A stretch of DNA of 64,000 nucleotides from Aculops lycopersici (taxonomy: Eukaryota > Arthropoda > Arachnida > Trombidiformes > Eriophyidae). The notes beneath the pieces were generated by a model. It made no database searches. It had not been told where the DNA came from and saw only the letters and a list, made by a program, of their open reading frames with translations. The stretch is from assembly GCA_015350385.1 (NCBI GenBank), contig WNKI01000001.1, positions 10,473,621 to 10,537,620 of the forward strand, given 5' to 3'. A program made the position numbers and the translations under genes. The first letter of the stretch is position 1, and each line of letters opens with the position of its first letter. Positions 40,042-51,231 of this stretch are shown one piece after another.

Positions 40042-43000
40042 TTCGAATTTTTTGGTTGGATGGCTGGCTGGATAAAATCAGGGACCAAGGATGGATACAA
40101 ATGATTCGAGATTCAGCTCCTCCGCGGCTCTCGTCCTTGCCGCAGTTTCTTGTGGCTCACTGGTGCCTGTTGATCTAAAAGTTTTTGATTGAATTTTTTG
40201 CAGTTGATAATATTAAATGCGAGAATAGAGTGGCTAAAATACAAATATTGAAACCGTGCCTCTAATATTGAGGGGCAAATAATATGGGTAAAGTGTAAAG
40301 TTTGGAAGATTCTCACAGACTTGTGGGCGGCCAAATGCACGGCTGTTTACCTGTTGCGCTTTTTGCGCCTTCGCCGTGTGAGTGGTGCGTCCACTCCACT
40401 CAAGACAATGGCGGCGCCGGGCACAATGGGCTAACTCCTCTCTCCTCGTCGACTGCTCGTGTTCCTCTAGCCTCTCTTGCTCGCCTCGTTTCGTACTAAT
40501 TTGCCTGCGACGCCCAACTCAATCGACTCGTAACTCGCACTCGACATGTAATTTGCTCAAAACTCTGACTGCTCAACTGTCCAACTGATTGGGCTGAACT
40601 TAAAGGCTGCTGCTGCGCTTCAATCTCCTTGCGCGACCTCGACTATCACTAGTGAGCCCAGGAAAGTCGGCCAACTGCTCTCCGCTTCTATCTTGATTAG
40701 TTGCAGCTCGAGTGTTTTGTCAGATGCAGTAAGTGTCTCCAAGTCGCTAAGCCAACCACCAAGTTGGTTTAATTAATTTCCTAGGACAATACGCTGACCG
40801 CCAGGGGAACAATATTGACTCCGTCGCTGCCTCCCGTCTTCTCTGGCTCCTCGTATCCACTCTTCCAGCCAGCAGCCTGTTCAGTCTTCGATACACTCAG
40901 CGCGGCTCCGAAGGCAAAGAGCGAAGACTAACGACCGACGTCCAACTTCCACCATCCACCATCCAACATCCAGAGTCCGAAGGCTCAACAACTCGACCTG
41001 CCCCGACGCTACGAGATCCCGGAGCAACAGGCTGTTCATTAGTGTGCCGAGCTTGCGCTCGCCGGCCACTTGTTGTTGCGGCGAGCGGGGAGCTCCGCTC
41101 GCTACGCCACAAAAACTCGCCGCTCTCCTCCTCTCTCACGCCGCTCGCTCAGATTATCGCTTGGAACCTGGCCACTGGGGGACTGGCGAGGGGGAGTCAT
41201 CAAATCTTCGCTTGCCCTTTTGATTTTCTGCTCGGATTATTCGGAGCCAAGACTCTTCCGCCTCCGCGCGTCCCTTCGATCGATCGGCAGCGAAACTCTG
41301 CACTTTTGGCTAGGATGTCGCTGGAACTGGAGGACCACGCTCGCGAGCTGGCCACTCGTCGCTCGAGAGATACAGGCTCGATTCCTGGGCGATTCGCGGG
41401 AGATTAGATTGGTGGCTGAAGCTGCGCAGGTTTTTCGGGTTGAGTCACAACTTTGTGGCTGGTGACGAGTTTTCAGCGGCAAGCTGATGCAAAAAAGTGC
41501 GCCGGCGATGAACTCGATGTCTTTCTTGTTCCAGGAGCCGGAACTCGAGTTCCAAGATTCTCGTTTGTTGGCGTCACACCAACAAACAGGACGTTAAATT
41601 TACTCAACTTTTCGAGAGAAATTAAGGCCACGAGTCGAAAAGTTGATACAGCGAATGGAATAAATCATATGTCGTCTCAGTGTCGCCACCATAATATAAG
41701 AAGGTACGAGCGCATCCATATTGCATCAGTTTGCCCGCGAACAGGTCGAGTTGAAACGGGGCCAGTGGCAGCAACAAGTGGCCACTCGCATTAAAAACAA
41801 CTTGTTGCTTTCTATGCGACAATTAAGTGCATTGGCCGTCTGCTTGACCGCAGCTTTCTCAAATGAACGACGGACGGAGACGGAGACGACGACGCCGATT
41901 TCGATGTCGACAGAAACGGCACAGATTCGGCTCGCTCCTGTGCTGACACCTACCAACGACCGCCGCAAGCTCGCATGTCGCCATAGTCTCCGGAAGTGAC
42001 GAGCCTGGGAGTCTCGGGAATGAACTCGCCAGTCGCCTGGAGGAGCGAGGGCATGAAGGCGAGAGCAAACGACGAGCCTCAGGAAGATTGATGGGTGAGT
42101 TGCGCCGAGAGCGGAGTTGCGGCCGGCTCTAAGCTCGTCGTCGAGTTGAGCTGGAAATCTCCATGATTCGGGGGGGGGGGCAACTTGGCTAACAGACAGA
42201 AAGACGATCAATTTAGTCGCGCAAATTCATTCAGTGGTGGTGCAACTCGAGCGGCCCGTTAATCATGCGCGGGTCTTGCTGGCGCCGCCGTTGGTCGCAT
42301 CAATCAAAGCCCGGCGCCCGACTCGCTTGCCAGATGGAGCTCGGCGCAGTTGTTTGTCTCGGCCCTCTGCCGCCAGGAGTCGCGCACAACTCAGCCGAGC
42401 TCGGTTGGCTGGCCAGTCGGCGACAAGTGTCCAATCAGGAGACTGCATCGATTTGCGTGTTATCCCACACAAAGTGGCGGGACTTTCGCTGCCGGCCGAT
42501 CGCTGGCGAGGCGGCAACAGGAAGCGTCGAAGTTTGAATCTTATCGGGCGACAAACGAGATAGCAGATGGAGCCGGCCGATCGTGCGACATGCCAACGCG
42601 CTAATGGCTGCTAGACACGAACCACTCTTCGTGTCTAATCTTCGAAATCGAGATGCTCACGTTAAGTCGGCGCTAAACGGAAGCAACCGCAGCCGTTAGC
42701 AATCACTGGATGATCCCAGGAGTTTGGCTACTTGGCGCCGAGTCAATTGTGGCCATATTTTTCAATTTTCACCCAGCAGCTCGCCGGGCTGCCGGAGGAT
42801 GATGGCGCCGGGAGTGGCCGATTGGTCTCGCCACTCGTCGGTGGCGTAACGGCGCCGAGCGGTGGCGAGCTCGCGGCGGCCGCCAGGTGGCTCCGCGGGC
42901 GAGTTGTGTGCAGTAGCGGCGAATGAACGCCGCGCGGGTGGGCGGGCAGCGAGAGCGCAACAAGTGGCCGCAACTCGCTCGTTACCTCGTCTTAAGACTC

Positions 43001-43380
43001 CCGCTGCATAGGACGGTGGCCACTCGGCGAGTCCGTTAGCCTCTCCGCTGGCGGCTTCACTCTCACTGGCCGCGTCTGCGTCGCTGGCCGCCGCGCCGCA
43101 GACTAAACGTCGCCAGCCGAGTGGCTCATTCGTAAGCCAGCAAACGAGCACACCACTCGAGTGACTATCTCGCCAAGTCAGAAGTCGGTAGCAACAAGTG
43201 GCGCCAGTAGTCAGCTAGAAAGTAAACGAGAACCAAAAGTCAGTTAGGAGCCCCAAAGTGACGCAGCCCGCGAGTGAGGACCTGAGAAGGGGAGCAACAA
43301 GTGTTTCAGCTAAAGAAGACCCGGAAGAGCTTAGTGCAACAGAAGAACAGGAAACCGAAATCAGCCTCCAAATCAATAAG
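40042..43380. other. 3.3-kb divergent upstream region rich in the GCAACARGT motif
   Basis: No gene is supported between the TMEM178-like gene (minus) and the secreted gene starting at 43381 (plus). The E-box-like motif occurs at 40349, 41771, 41800, 42957, 43191 and 43294. A run of G lies near 42170-42180. Long open frames on both strands reflect GC-rich composition and have no recognisable domains. Confidence 0.5.
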
Positions 43381-46371
43381 ATGCAGCACAATAAGCGAAG
43401 CAAAATGAGTTTAGTCAGCAGTCTAAGTGTCGCATTGGCCCTGTTTTTAGTGGCGAGCGGCACGCGCGCCGTTCTCGTTCAACCATACAACTACCTGCTG
43501 GACGACTCCTCAATGGTTGGCCGCCACGACCACCTGTCGCCCTTCCTGAACCAGGATCAAGCGGACGAGGCCGAGGCCGAGGAGCAGAGCAGCCGGTCGG
43601 GCCGCTCGCTTCAGGACGCCGACCAGGAGCAGCAGTTGAGCCCCGAAATGGCAGAGCTGTTGCAGGAGAGCCACCAAGCTCATGGCGCCAAGGAGGGCGA
43701 GTCACTGTCCGCCTCGGTGGCCAACATGCTCCTGAACGCTGCCCATGCGGCGGCCCAGGCCTCGGCCGACGAGGCGGCCGGAGCCAGCGAGAGCAACCAG
43801 CAATCAGAACAGAGCGATGGAAACCAGCGGCCAAGTGTCGGCGCGCGCGGAATCTTGGAACTCGACACCTCGAATCAACAGGCGGCCCCCACGCCTAGCA
43901 AGTCGGACCTCAAGCCAATCCAATGGTACAACCCCAAAGAGACGATTCCAGTGTTGAAGATTTCGTCAATGGGTAAGTGTGACGGTTTCACTTGGAGCAA
44001 ATTAGTGGTCGGCCAATCTGATGGTCGCTGAGCTCGATTTGGGTTCGTCGCTCGGGTTTGTTGAACTATGATTAATTTGTAAGGCCGATGTTGCCGTCGG
44101 TTGAGCAAGCTAGCGGGCAACAGGTTGTTGCCGCTCACTCTGGTCGCCAAGCGCTGGCCACCTCCGCGCACCTGTCGCGGAGATACGAGATTTGCGATGC
44201 GATCGCTGGCAGTTTATGCAACAGCGGCAGGCGAGTAAGCGGAGAAGAGACGGGGAGAAAGAGAAACTTTGTTTGCACTCTCGCCGCTCGCCTACTTGCG
44301 GCTGATGAATAAATTAGCCTCGAGAGGACGACAAGTCGGCCGAGTTTCGCTTGTCGGTGGCTAAATTTAAACAGGTTGCGCTTGAACCAGTGACAGTGTC
44401 GCCGCTAGCAAACGGGAGAGACTCGCCACTTTCGCCGAGAGCGGGCGACAATTAGGCAACAGGTGCGAGCCAACAATTAGACATAGCACACGCAGCCAAA
44501 CTAACAATCGCTCTCCCCCGCCCACCCAAACGACAGCCACGCCCTCCAAGTACAAGAAGGTCTACTTCAGGTCGGAGAAGAAGCTTGTGGACGGAGCATT
44601 CCACTCGCCGAGCGGCGAGCAGGAGGAAAGGAAGTCGCTGAAGTCGGCGTTTGCAGCGCCGCCGCAGCGCAGATCAAGTCGAGGTAAGTGACGCAGCAAG
44701 TCGATTGCCGCCGGCCATCATTATTATCTGGCCACTTCCGCCGCGCAGTTAGTTGCGCGCTTCCGCCGGCCGGCCGGCCGGCAAACAGCTAATTGCGCTC
44801 GGCGGCAGTTAATTGAGTTGGTCGCTTCCTGGATGCGCGGCATGCTAATCAGTTGGCGAGTCGCGCAAACAAACAGAAACAAGTTATCGCTTCGTGCGCA
44901 GCGAGCAGGAAGCGTTAGTTTTCCAATTGACTCGCGGCTAGAAGAAAGAGAGAGAGAGAGAGAGAAGGAGTGAGACTAACTTGCTGCCAACTCCCATCAC
45001 TCGCCATGCGGCTTGTAGCTTTAACTCGCCGCTCGCCTCGAGTCAAATTGAATCTGGAGCGCATCCCGTGAAGGCGACGAGAAGCTTAGCGGGATCAAAG
45101 AGACTCGCCGAGCTCATTACACCGACCAAACAAGCGAAAGTATCGCGAGCAGCCACTTGTTGCGCTGACCCACTTGTTGCCAACGCATTGTGCTGCCGGC
45201 ACCATCCAGATTAGCGGTACCCATTGTGCCGCCGGAAGCGGAGTGTGTGGTCGGTGGTTGGAGCGGCAGTGGCGGTGGCGGTGGTTGTGGTTGTGGTGCT
45301 CGCGTGACACAGATATTGGCTCCGGCGCTCGTTGCCTGCTCGGCGGCCGAGGAGCAGTGGAGGGTAATCTCGCGGCTCTGCTCACACAGGTTGCTGCTCG
45401 TCGCTCGCTCGATGGCAATATTACGCTAAACCCTTGAAACGACCAAACGAGCGGCCAAATGGGAAAGACTCCGTTTAAGATGCGCCGCCGGATTAGGCAG
45501 ATTGGGAGCGCCGAGCTGGCAAGCGAGTATTGTTCCCGCGGACTCAGTGGCAACTCACTCGCTCCAGGCGCGTTTATGGCCGCAGCAATCGTCCAATCAG
45601 AAGGCTAATCTCCTCTTGTGCATCTCCCACTCATCGCAGCTTACTAACAAAATTACCATCCTCCTCCCGCGAATCACATGCACTCGCCACCGTCGACCGC
45701 CGACTGGAAAACGGCGTCTTTGGCAAACTTTGACCTCGCTCTCGGCTTGTTCTTTTGCCCCCTCACTTGCGCCATCTACAGGAACCGGCTCGTCGTCCTC
45801 GCCACCAAGCTACCTACAAAACGGACTCATCGACTTCATCAAAAACTTCCACGATGTTTACATGCAGACGAGACCCGCAGGCGGGCCGGCCAGCTCCTCT
45901 GCCGGCTCCTTCGCCTCCAACCTGATGGCCGCCGCCGGAAGCTCGCCAATCGCCTCGGTTCTCGCGCCCTCGGGCTCGAGACCGAACCTCTCGAGTGCCT
46001 TCAGTGCCGCCTCGTCGATGGTTAGTGCTGCAGGCCAGCTGGCCCAAGCGGCCAGCTCGCCCGCCGCCACCTCGGGATCCGCCTCTGTGTCTTCGGGCGC
46101 CGCCGTCCCCGCCGCCGCAGCGGGAGCCGCGGGCGCTGCAAAACCAATGGTCGGACAGCAATACGTGAGCTTCTGGACAAAGACGTTTCCAACGTGGGTG
46201 CGCCGACTGCTGAAGCAGATGCGTCGCCGCGCGCTCATCAACAACAAGAACCGCCAGCACCACGCCCAGCACTCGGCCATCGGGCAGGCCACTCAGGGCG
46301 CCGTTGCCAGTGTGGTGGAGTCGGTCTCGGGCTCCGGGAGCAGCGGGCACTCGTCCTCCGGATCCAGCTAG
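43381..46371 (+). CDS. Secreted Ala/Ser/Gln-rich protein with long introns
   Basis: The exons are 43381-43972, 44537-44683 and 45782-46371; all junctions are phase 1 with GTAAGT donors. The protein has 442 residues. The introns (564 and 1,098 bases) are by far the longest seen here and contain the E-box-like motif and a GA run. A signal peptide (LVSSLSVALALFLVASGTRA, start at 43381 or 43405) is followed by an acidic Gln/Ala/Ser-rich part. A conserved-looking core runs over exon 2 (PIQWYNPKETIPVLKISSMG; PSKYKKVYFRSEKKLVDGAF) into exon 3 (YLQNGLIDFIKNFHDVYMQT). An Ala/Ser-rich region and a basic helix follow (FWTKTFPTWVRRLLKQMRRR). I recognise no family. AATAAA is at 46592-46597. Confidence 0.7.
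44944..44966. repeat. GA dinucleotide run in intron 2
   Basis: A run of GA in the second intron of the secreted Ala/Ser-rich gene. Similar GA/CT tracts recur at 31039-31070, near 35290 and near 53846-53880, always in the sparse compartment. Confidence 0.6.
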
Positions 46372-47659
46372 CGGCGCCGGGCCCACCAGGAGCGCCACCA
46401 CGACAAGAGGGGGAGAGGGGAACGAGCACCCGACGGCCGGCACCCAAAAGAGCGGCTCGGTTGGAGCGAGCAAAACTCGCCCGCCGGCCACTCTGTTCCT
46501 CGCCGAGCGTCGGGATCACCGACGGGCGAGTCTTGGCTGCGGGGGCGTGAGAACAGCAGCCAGACTCGGCCAGTGTAAATAGGAGCCTTTAAATAAAGAC
46601 TCGCACTGTCCATTGTGTGCGTCCGCCGAGTCCAATTCAGCGCCCGAGCGCCGCAAAGATAATCTCACAAGTGAAAAGTTGCCAAGTTGAACAATAAACT
46701 CAAGCTTCCGTCGCCCGGAGCGCCGAGGCAACTCGGCGGCAAATGTAATCTTTTGTCAGGCTCCGTAATTACGGTGCACCTGTCCCACTATTAGGCGCAC
46801 ACATGTAATAAACGGAGCAAACTACTCGTCTCATGTAAACTCTGACTTGTCCTGTTGTCGTGTTTCCCTCCGCTTTCTCCTCGAACTCTACTCTCTCTCC
46901 CTCTCCTCTTTCACTGTTTGTTGCCGCGGCCGCCTGGCTGGCAACTCGCCGGCCGCTGGAGTCTCCGTCGCTCGGCCACTCGCCTCGCGGGGCCCCCGAG
47001 TCGCCAGTTCATTTGTCTCTCGCGGCCAGTGCGAGACTCGCGGTGATCATCATGGGAACTCGACGGCCGCATCAAGAGGCTCGCTGCGGAAGTTACGCAG
47101 ATCGACTTTCCTCCAAACTCTCGCCGCGGAATGTCGACTCGCTTGTTGATACTTTTGCTCGGGCGGGGCTGCCAGACGCTCGCTGACTCAACCGCTCGCT
47201 TGTCTCGGGGGCGCAGGAGGCGGCGTGTCTCGCTCAGCTCCAGGCCCGAGAGTCTCGAGGCCGAGATGGCATCTTGGCACTCGGCGCTAGGCGCGCGGCG
47301 TGCGTCGCACCTTTTAAACTTTGTGCTTGCGCTCGGGGCGCAATCGAGTGCGAAATTGCCGATAGATTCGAGGTTAAACAAATATATCGTTTGCAGCCAT
47401 TTGGCCAGTCGAGTCTCGTCAAGCGAAATTTCAGTTCCAGGTGAGAGCTCGACTCATCGACGAGTTGAGTGCATCGCAGATTTGGCCTTAGATTTTGCGG
47501 ATAAGGCGCAGAGTTTGCGGCTGTAAGAAGACAGAGAGGAGCGAGTTGGCGTCAGACGCCCGCTTCATCGTGATCAGGTGAGAGAGAGTGGAGCTTCGAG
47601 ATTCTTTAGAGATTTCGAGTTCAAGGGCAAATACTATATTATATCCAAAGTGGCCCAAG
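46372..47659. other. Spacer upstream of the spectrin/Ig gene
   Basis: Holds the 3'UTR of the preceding gene and the upstream region of the spectrin/Ig gene. No gene is supported; the open frames on both strands come from GC-rich sequence. Confidence 0.4.
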
Positions 47660-50600
47660 ATGACCAGCAACAGGCAGTTTGGCAGCTCGGCGCAACGGCC
47701 ACCGATCGGCAGAAGCTACAAGAATCTACAAACCAGCGATAGCAATCATTTTACTAGAGGTATCAAGAGCACGAGGGGCGACGGGGAATCTGGAGTGGCG
47801 CTGGTCGAGGATCAAGCGCGACGCGCACAAGTTGCAACCAGAAGTCCGAGCCAAAATGTCAAACAATCACCAGGCACAAGAGTAAGAGGAGCACCAAGGA
47901 GCGGCGGAAGTGTATCCCAGGTGACGAGCATCGGAACCGTTGCAGCAAAATCGAGTCAAAGTCGCATTGTGCTAGCCTTACTGCGCGACGGACTCGAACT
48001 CCAGCTTCGTGTTCAGGAGATGCGACCGGGAATGTTTGCAGTGGGAGGCGAGCAGGTGGAATGTGCCAAGTACCTGGAGGAACACCAGCGACTCATTGGC
48101 AATCTCCAAAAGCAGCGCCAGACGCCAACCGACGCGTGGCTCGCCAAGTTCCAGCAGATAGCCGCCGAGGAGCCGCGAATGCCGTTGGAACGGAAGTTGG
48201 TGTTTGCTTGCATGAGTGATAATCTGCAAACCTGTTGGCACTCGCTACTCGACCAACTGGAGCTGCGCCGTCTGTTGCTGGTGGAGACTTCAGCCTTCTA
48301 CGCGCGCGCCCAGTCTCTAGGCGTCGCACTAAACAAGGCCGACGAGTTTGTGGCAAGCGAGAGACGAACACTTCTCGAGGATGGGCAAGCAAAAAACGCA
48401 AGACGATATCAAAAAGTGATTGGCGAACTACAACGACTCAACCAAACGGCGAGCGAACGGCACCACGAAGCACGAGCCAGTCAAAAACGTCTCCTGCGCC
48501 TGATCGAGGGAATCGTTGCCGGAAATCTCAGTGACTCGCGCCCGAATCACCTCGAGCCCGAGGGACAAAATTTGGCCAACTACATTGCGTCCTATTTGGA
48601 ACCGTTCGAACGGAGACGTTTACAATTGGAGAGCGCGATCACAAGCTCGCGAACCTCAACGAACACCAACAATCTAACTGGAGACCAGGCGGCTCCTGGC
48701 GGCATCCTGACTGCAACCAGCGGTGGCACAAACCGAACCACGACCTCAACCTCAACACAAAACATCAACATTAACACATCTACAAACACATCAACAAGAA
48801 CTGTGATGCGCGAGATCACCTCGTTCGACGACCTAAAATTGGCCGAAAATTGGTTAGCCTCAAAAGTGGAGCAACTGAACTCTAGTTTGCTCTCCAGTTT
48901 GGGTCTCGGCGCTCAGGACTCGCGATCTATTTTGCGGAAACACGAGCAGATTGCTCTCGAGTGCTCGGCTATCGAGGAGGCGACACTGAACTTCAAGGGG
49001 AAGAACATTCACGCGGTTAAGAGTGTTGAGCAGGACGAGCAGCAAGGCAACTTGAGTGGCCAAGAGCGGGAAAAGTTGGCCCTGTTTGAGAGGCAACGCA
49101 AGCTGGCCACCCGAACTCGTGACGTAATCACTATCCTGGATGCGCGAGTTGTGCTCCTCCGGCGAACCATTGACTTTTACGTTCGAGCCCGCGAGGCCGA
49201 AACCGATTTGGCCGCCATGTTGCGACGATTGCAGGTGGACGACTCGCTTCAGTCGGTGCAGGTGGTGGCCAGTGAGCTAGAGCTGAAGGATGTGTCCGCG
49301 GTGGTTGCATCGGGCGCCACGGTACTAAGTGAGCTACAACAATTGCAGTTGGCCCAGAAGCACGGCCAGCGATCCGACATCGTGAATCTCAACCTGGTGA
49401 CCAGTGGAGTGCGTGCAGTAATTGACAAGTTGGCCCAGGAGCTTGGCCAGCTAAAGACCACGCTGAATCAGCGCCGCTTGGTTCTCATGAACGAGGATGC
49501 GGCCAAGCGGACGGCCAACTTTGCAAACAAGTGTCACCAGCTCCAGTTTTGGCTGGACAATCACGTAAAGAGCCACCTGTTAGCTAACCAGCGCGTTCCA
49601 GTAAGCGCCGAGCTCACGCACAACTTTTGCCTAACCCACGAGCAACTCCAGTCCGCACTTCAGAACAAGAGTCTCGAGGTGGAGGCTCTCATCCGTCTAC
49701 TGGCCACCCTGCCCTCTACTCCAGACCCAAAAACTAACAGTATTCAACGCGAAACAGAATCCCTGCGCCAAGACTGGATTCGCACCAGCGCCTGTCTCGA
49801 TCGCCGAATCGACTTGATCCGCAAGTACCACGCCTTCTTGGTTGAAGCGGCCTCGTTGAGCTCTCTGCTCGAAGTATTGGAGATTCAGCGGCTCAATCCG
49901 GAGCCAGAGTTTGACGCTAAACAGCAACAAGCTCACCAGCAGCTGATGCAACTCGCACAAAAGGCAGACGAACTTGCGGCTGAGGCGCCCAGACTCAACA
50001 CTGCACTCGCCGTTGACAGTCCGTCGGGCGGTCAGGTGACAAGTGACTTGGAGAAACAGCGACTAGTTGACTTGGCCGGCAAGCTCATCGACTCGCTCGG
50101 CCGTCGGGCCCAGCTGTTGCAAGGACTGCCGCTGGTTGCAGTCGACGAGGAGGTGGACATTCTGAGTGGAACGAGACGATCGCCAAGGGGCGTGACAGCT
50201 CCAAGAGCACCAAGATTCACGCGCCCCCTGGTCGACCTCGAGGCCGAACCATTTAGCACAGTTGAGTTGTCGTGTGCCACGGAACCGGAAGAGAGTTGCC
50301 AGGTAGACTGGCTGATGAACAACAAAAGAATTCCGCCGAATGTCAAGCACTCGACTGCGAGTGACGGCAACCAGCACAAGCTTACCATTCGCCACTTTGG
50401 GCCCACCTGTTGCGGACTTTACACCGCTAGGGCAACCAACGCCTCTGGCCTAACTGCCAGCACTCAGTGTCGCCTGAGACTCACGGGTATCAAGGAAGCT
50501 GCCGAGGAGACGCAACAGCAAACACAACAACAGACTAGCACAAGAGGCAACCCCAAGACGCTCACCGAGACCACAACAGAGAGGCGCCACCAAACGCAAA

Positions 50601-51139
50601 CGAGACGGCCAATCGAGCAGATAGTACGGGGAGTCGACTCGCGCGAAGGATCGCCCGCCTCCACGTTGCCCCTTTACTCGCGGAACCCGATCTCGCCCAC
50701 CAACTCCCGCCAAATGCCAATCTCGCAGTCAACTTACAGTGGCCGCGAGACAACCACTAGCGCGGCCAGTCAACAACTGAATGTGCCCTGTGTGGTTTCG
50801 CCGGCGTCGTCGTCGCAGTCGCCATTCGAGGGCACGCCGCAAGCGCCGGTCTTTGCTCAGCCCCTTTCGGACTCGGTGCCACACTGCTGCTCGCGGGCGG
50901 GCCTCGTCTGTCTTGTGGTTGCTAACCCGCCGGCCACCATCGAGTGGTTGCACAACAACACACCCATTGCCACCACAAAGTGTCCCCGACAGTCAACAGG
51001 AGTCGGCGGAAGTGCCCAGCGTGGCAACATTTGCAAGCTGACCATTGAAACGGTGAGTCCGCGTACACAGGGCAACTACGTCTGCCGCGCAACCAATCGA
51101 CTTGGTCAAGCGGCCTCCGAGTTCCAGTTGAGCAAGTGA
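47660..51139 (+). CDS. Spectrin-repeat-like protein with two C-terminal Ig domains
   Basis: 1,159 residues in one exon from ATG 47660. After a disordered basic N-terminus come several hundred residues of long amphipathic helices with spectrin-repeat character (trp-containing helices such as LQTCWHSLLDQLELRRLLLV and KCHQLQFWLDNHVK), broken by a Thr/Asn-rich linker around 48650-48800. Two I-set Ig domains end the protein: about 849-941 (PRFTRPLVDLEAEPFSTVEL ... GLYTARATNASG) and 1062-1158 (PVFAQPLSDS ... GNYVCRATNRLGQAAS). The layout recalls CCDC141, Trio/Kalirin fragments and sarcomeric proteins such as Unc-89; no kinase or GEF domain is present. A cytoskeletal or sarcomeric scaffold is the likeliest role. 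Confidence 0.75.
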   Translation: MTSNRQFGSSAQRPPIGRSYKNLQTSDSNHFTRGIKSTRGDGESGVALVEDQARRAQVATRSPSQNVKQSPGTRVRGAPRSGGSVSQVTSIGTVAAKSSQSRIVLALLRDGLELQLRVQEMRPGMFAVGGEQVECAKYLEEHQRLIGNLQKQRQTPTDAWLAKFQQIAAEEPRMPLERKLVFACMSDNLQTCWHSLLDQLELRRLLLVETSAFYARAQSLGVALNKADEFVASERRTLLEDGQAKNARRYQKVIGELQRLNQTASERHHEARASQKRLLRLIEGIVAGNLSDSRPNHLEPEGQNLANYIASYLEPFERRRLQLESAITSSRTSTNTNNLTGDQAAPGGILTATSGGTNRTTTSTSTQNININTSTNTSTRTVMREITSFDDLKLAENWLASKVEQLNSSLLSSLGLGAQDSRSILRKHEQIALECSAIEEATLNFKGKNIHAVKSVEQDEQQGNLSGQEREKLALFERQRKLATRTRDVITILDARVVLLRRTIDFYVRAREAETDLAAMLRRLQVDDSLQSVQVVASELELKDVSAVVASGATVLSELQQLQLAQKHGQRSDIVNLNLVTSGVRAVIDKLAQELGQLKTTLNQRRLVLMNEDAAKRTANFANKCHQLQFWLDNHVKSHLLANQRVPVSAELTHNFCLTHEQLQSALQNKSLEVEALIRLLATLPSTPDPKTNSIQRETESLRQDWIRTSACLDRRIDLIRKYHAFLVEAASLSSLLEVLEIQRLNPEPEFDAKQQQAHQQLMQLAQKADELAAEAPRLNTALAVDSPSGGQVTSDLEKQRLVDLAGKLIDSLGRRAQLLQGLPLVAVDEEVDILSGTRRSPRGVTAPRAPRFTRPLVDLEAEPFSTVELSCATEPEESCQVDWLMNNKRIPPNVKHSTASDGNQHKLTIRHFGPTCCGLYTARATNASGLTASTQCRLRLTGIKEAAEETQQQTQQQTSTRGNPKTLTETTTERRHQTQTRRPIEQIVRGVDSREGSPASTLPLYSRNPISPTNSRQMPISQSTYSGRETTTSAASQQLNVPCVVSPASSSQSPFEGTPQAPVFAQPLSDSVPHCCSRAGLVCLVVANPPATIEWLHNNTPIATTKCPRQSTGVGGSAQRGNICKLTIETVSPRTQGNYVCRATNRLGQAASEFQLSK

Positions 51140-51231
51140 CTCAACTTATGCGCTTTCTCCTATCCTCGCAACCATTATAATTGAAATGAACAATCGCCTT
51201 TATTTAATTAACACTCAATGCTGATCCTGTC

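Noticed and set aside
41042..42604. Several 80-130-codon frames in the 3.3-kb spacer
   Set aside because: They occur on both strands and in several frames at once, Arg/Ala-biased, with no domain or splice support.
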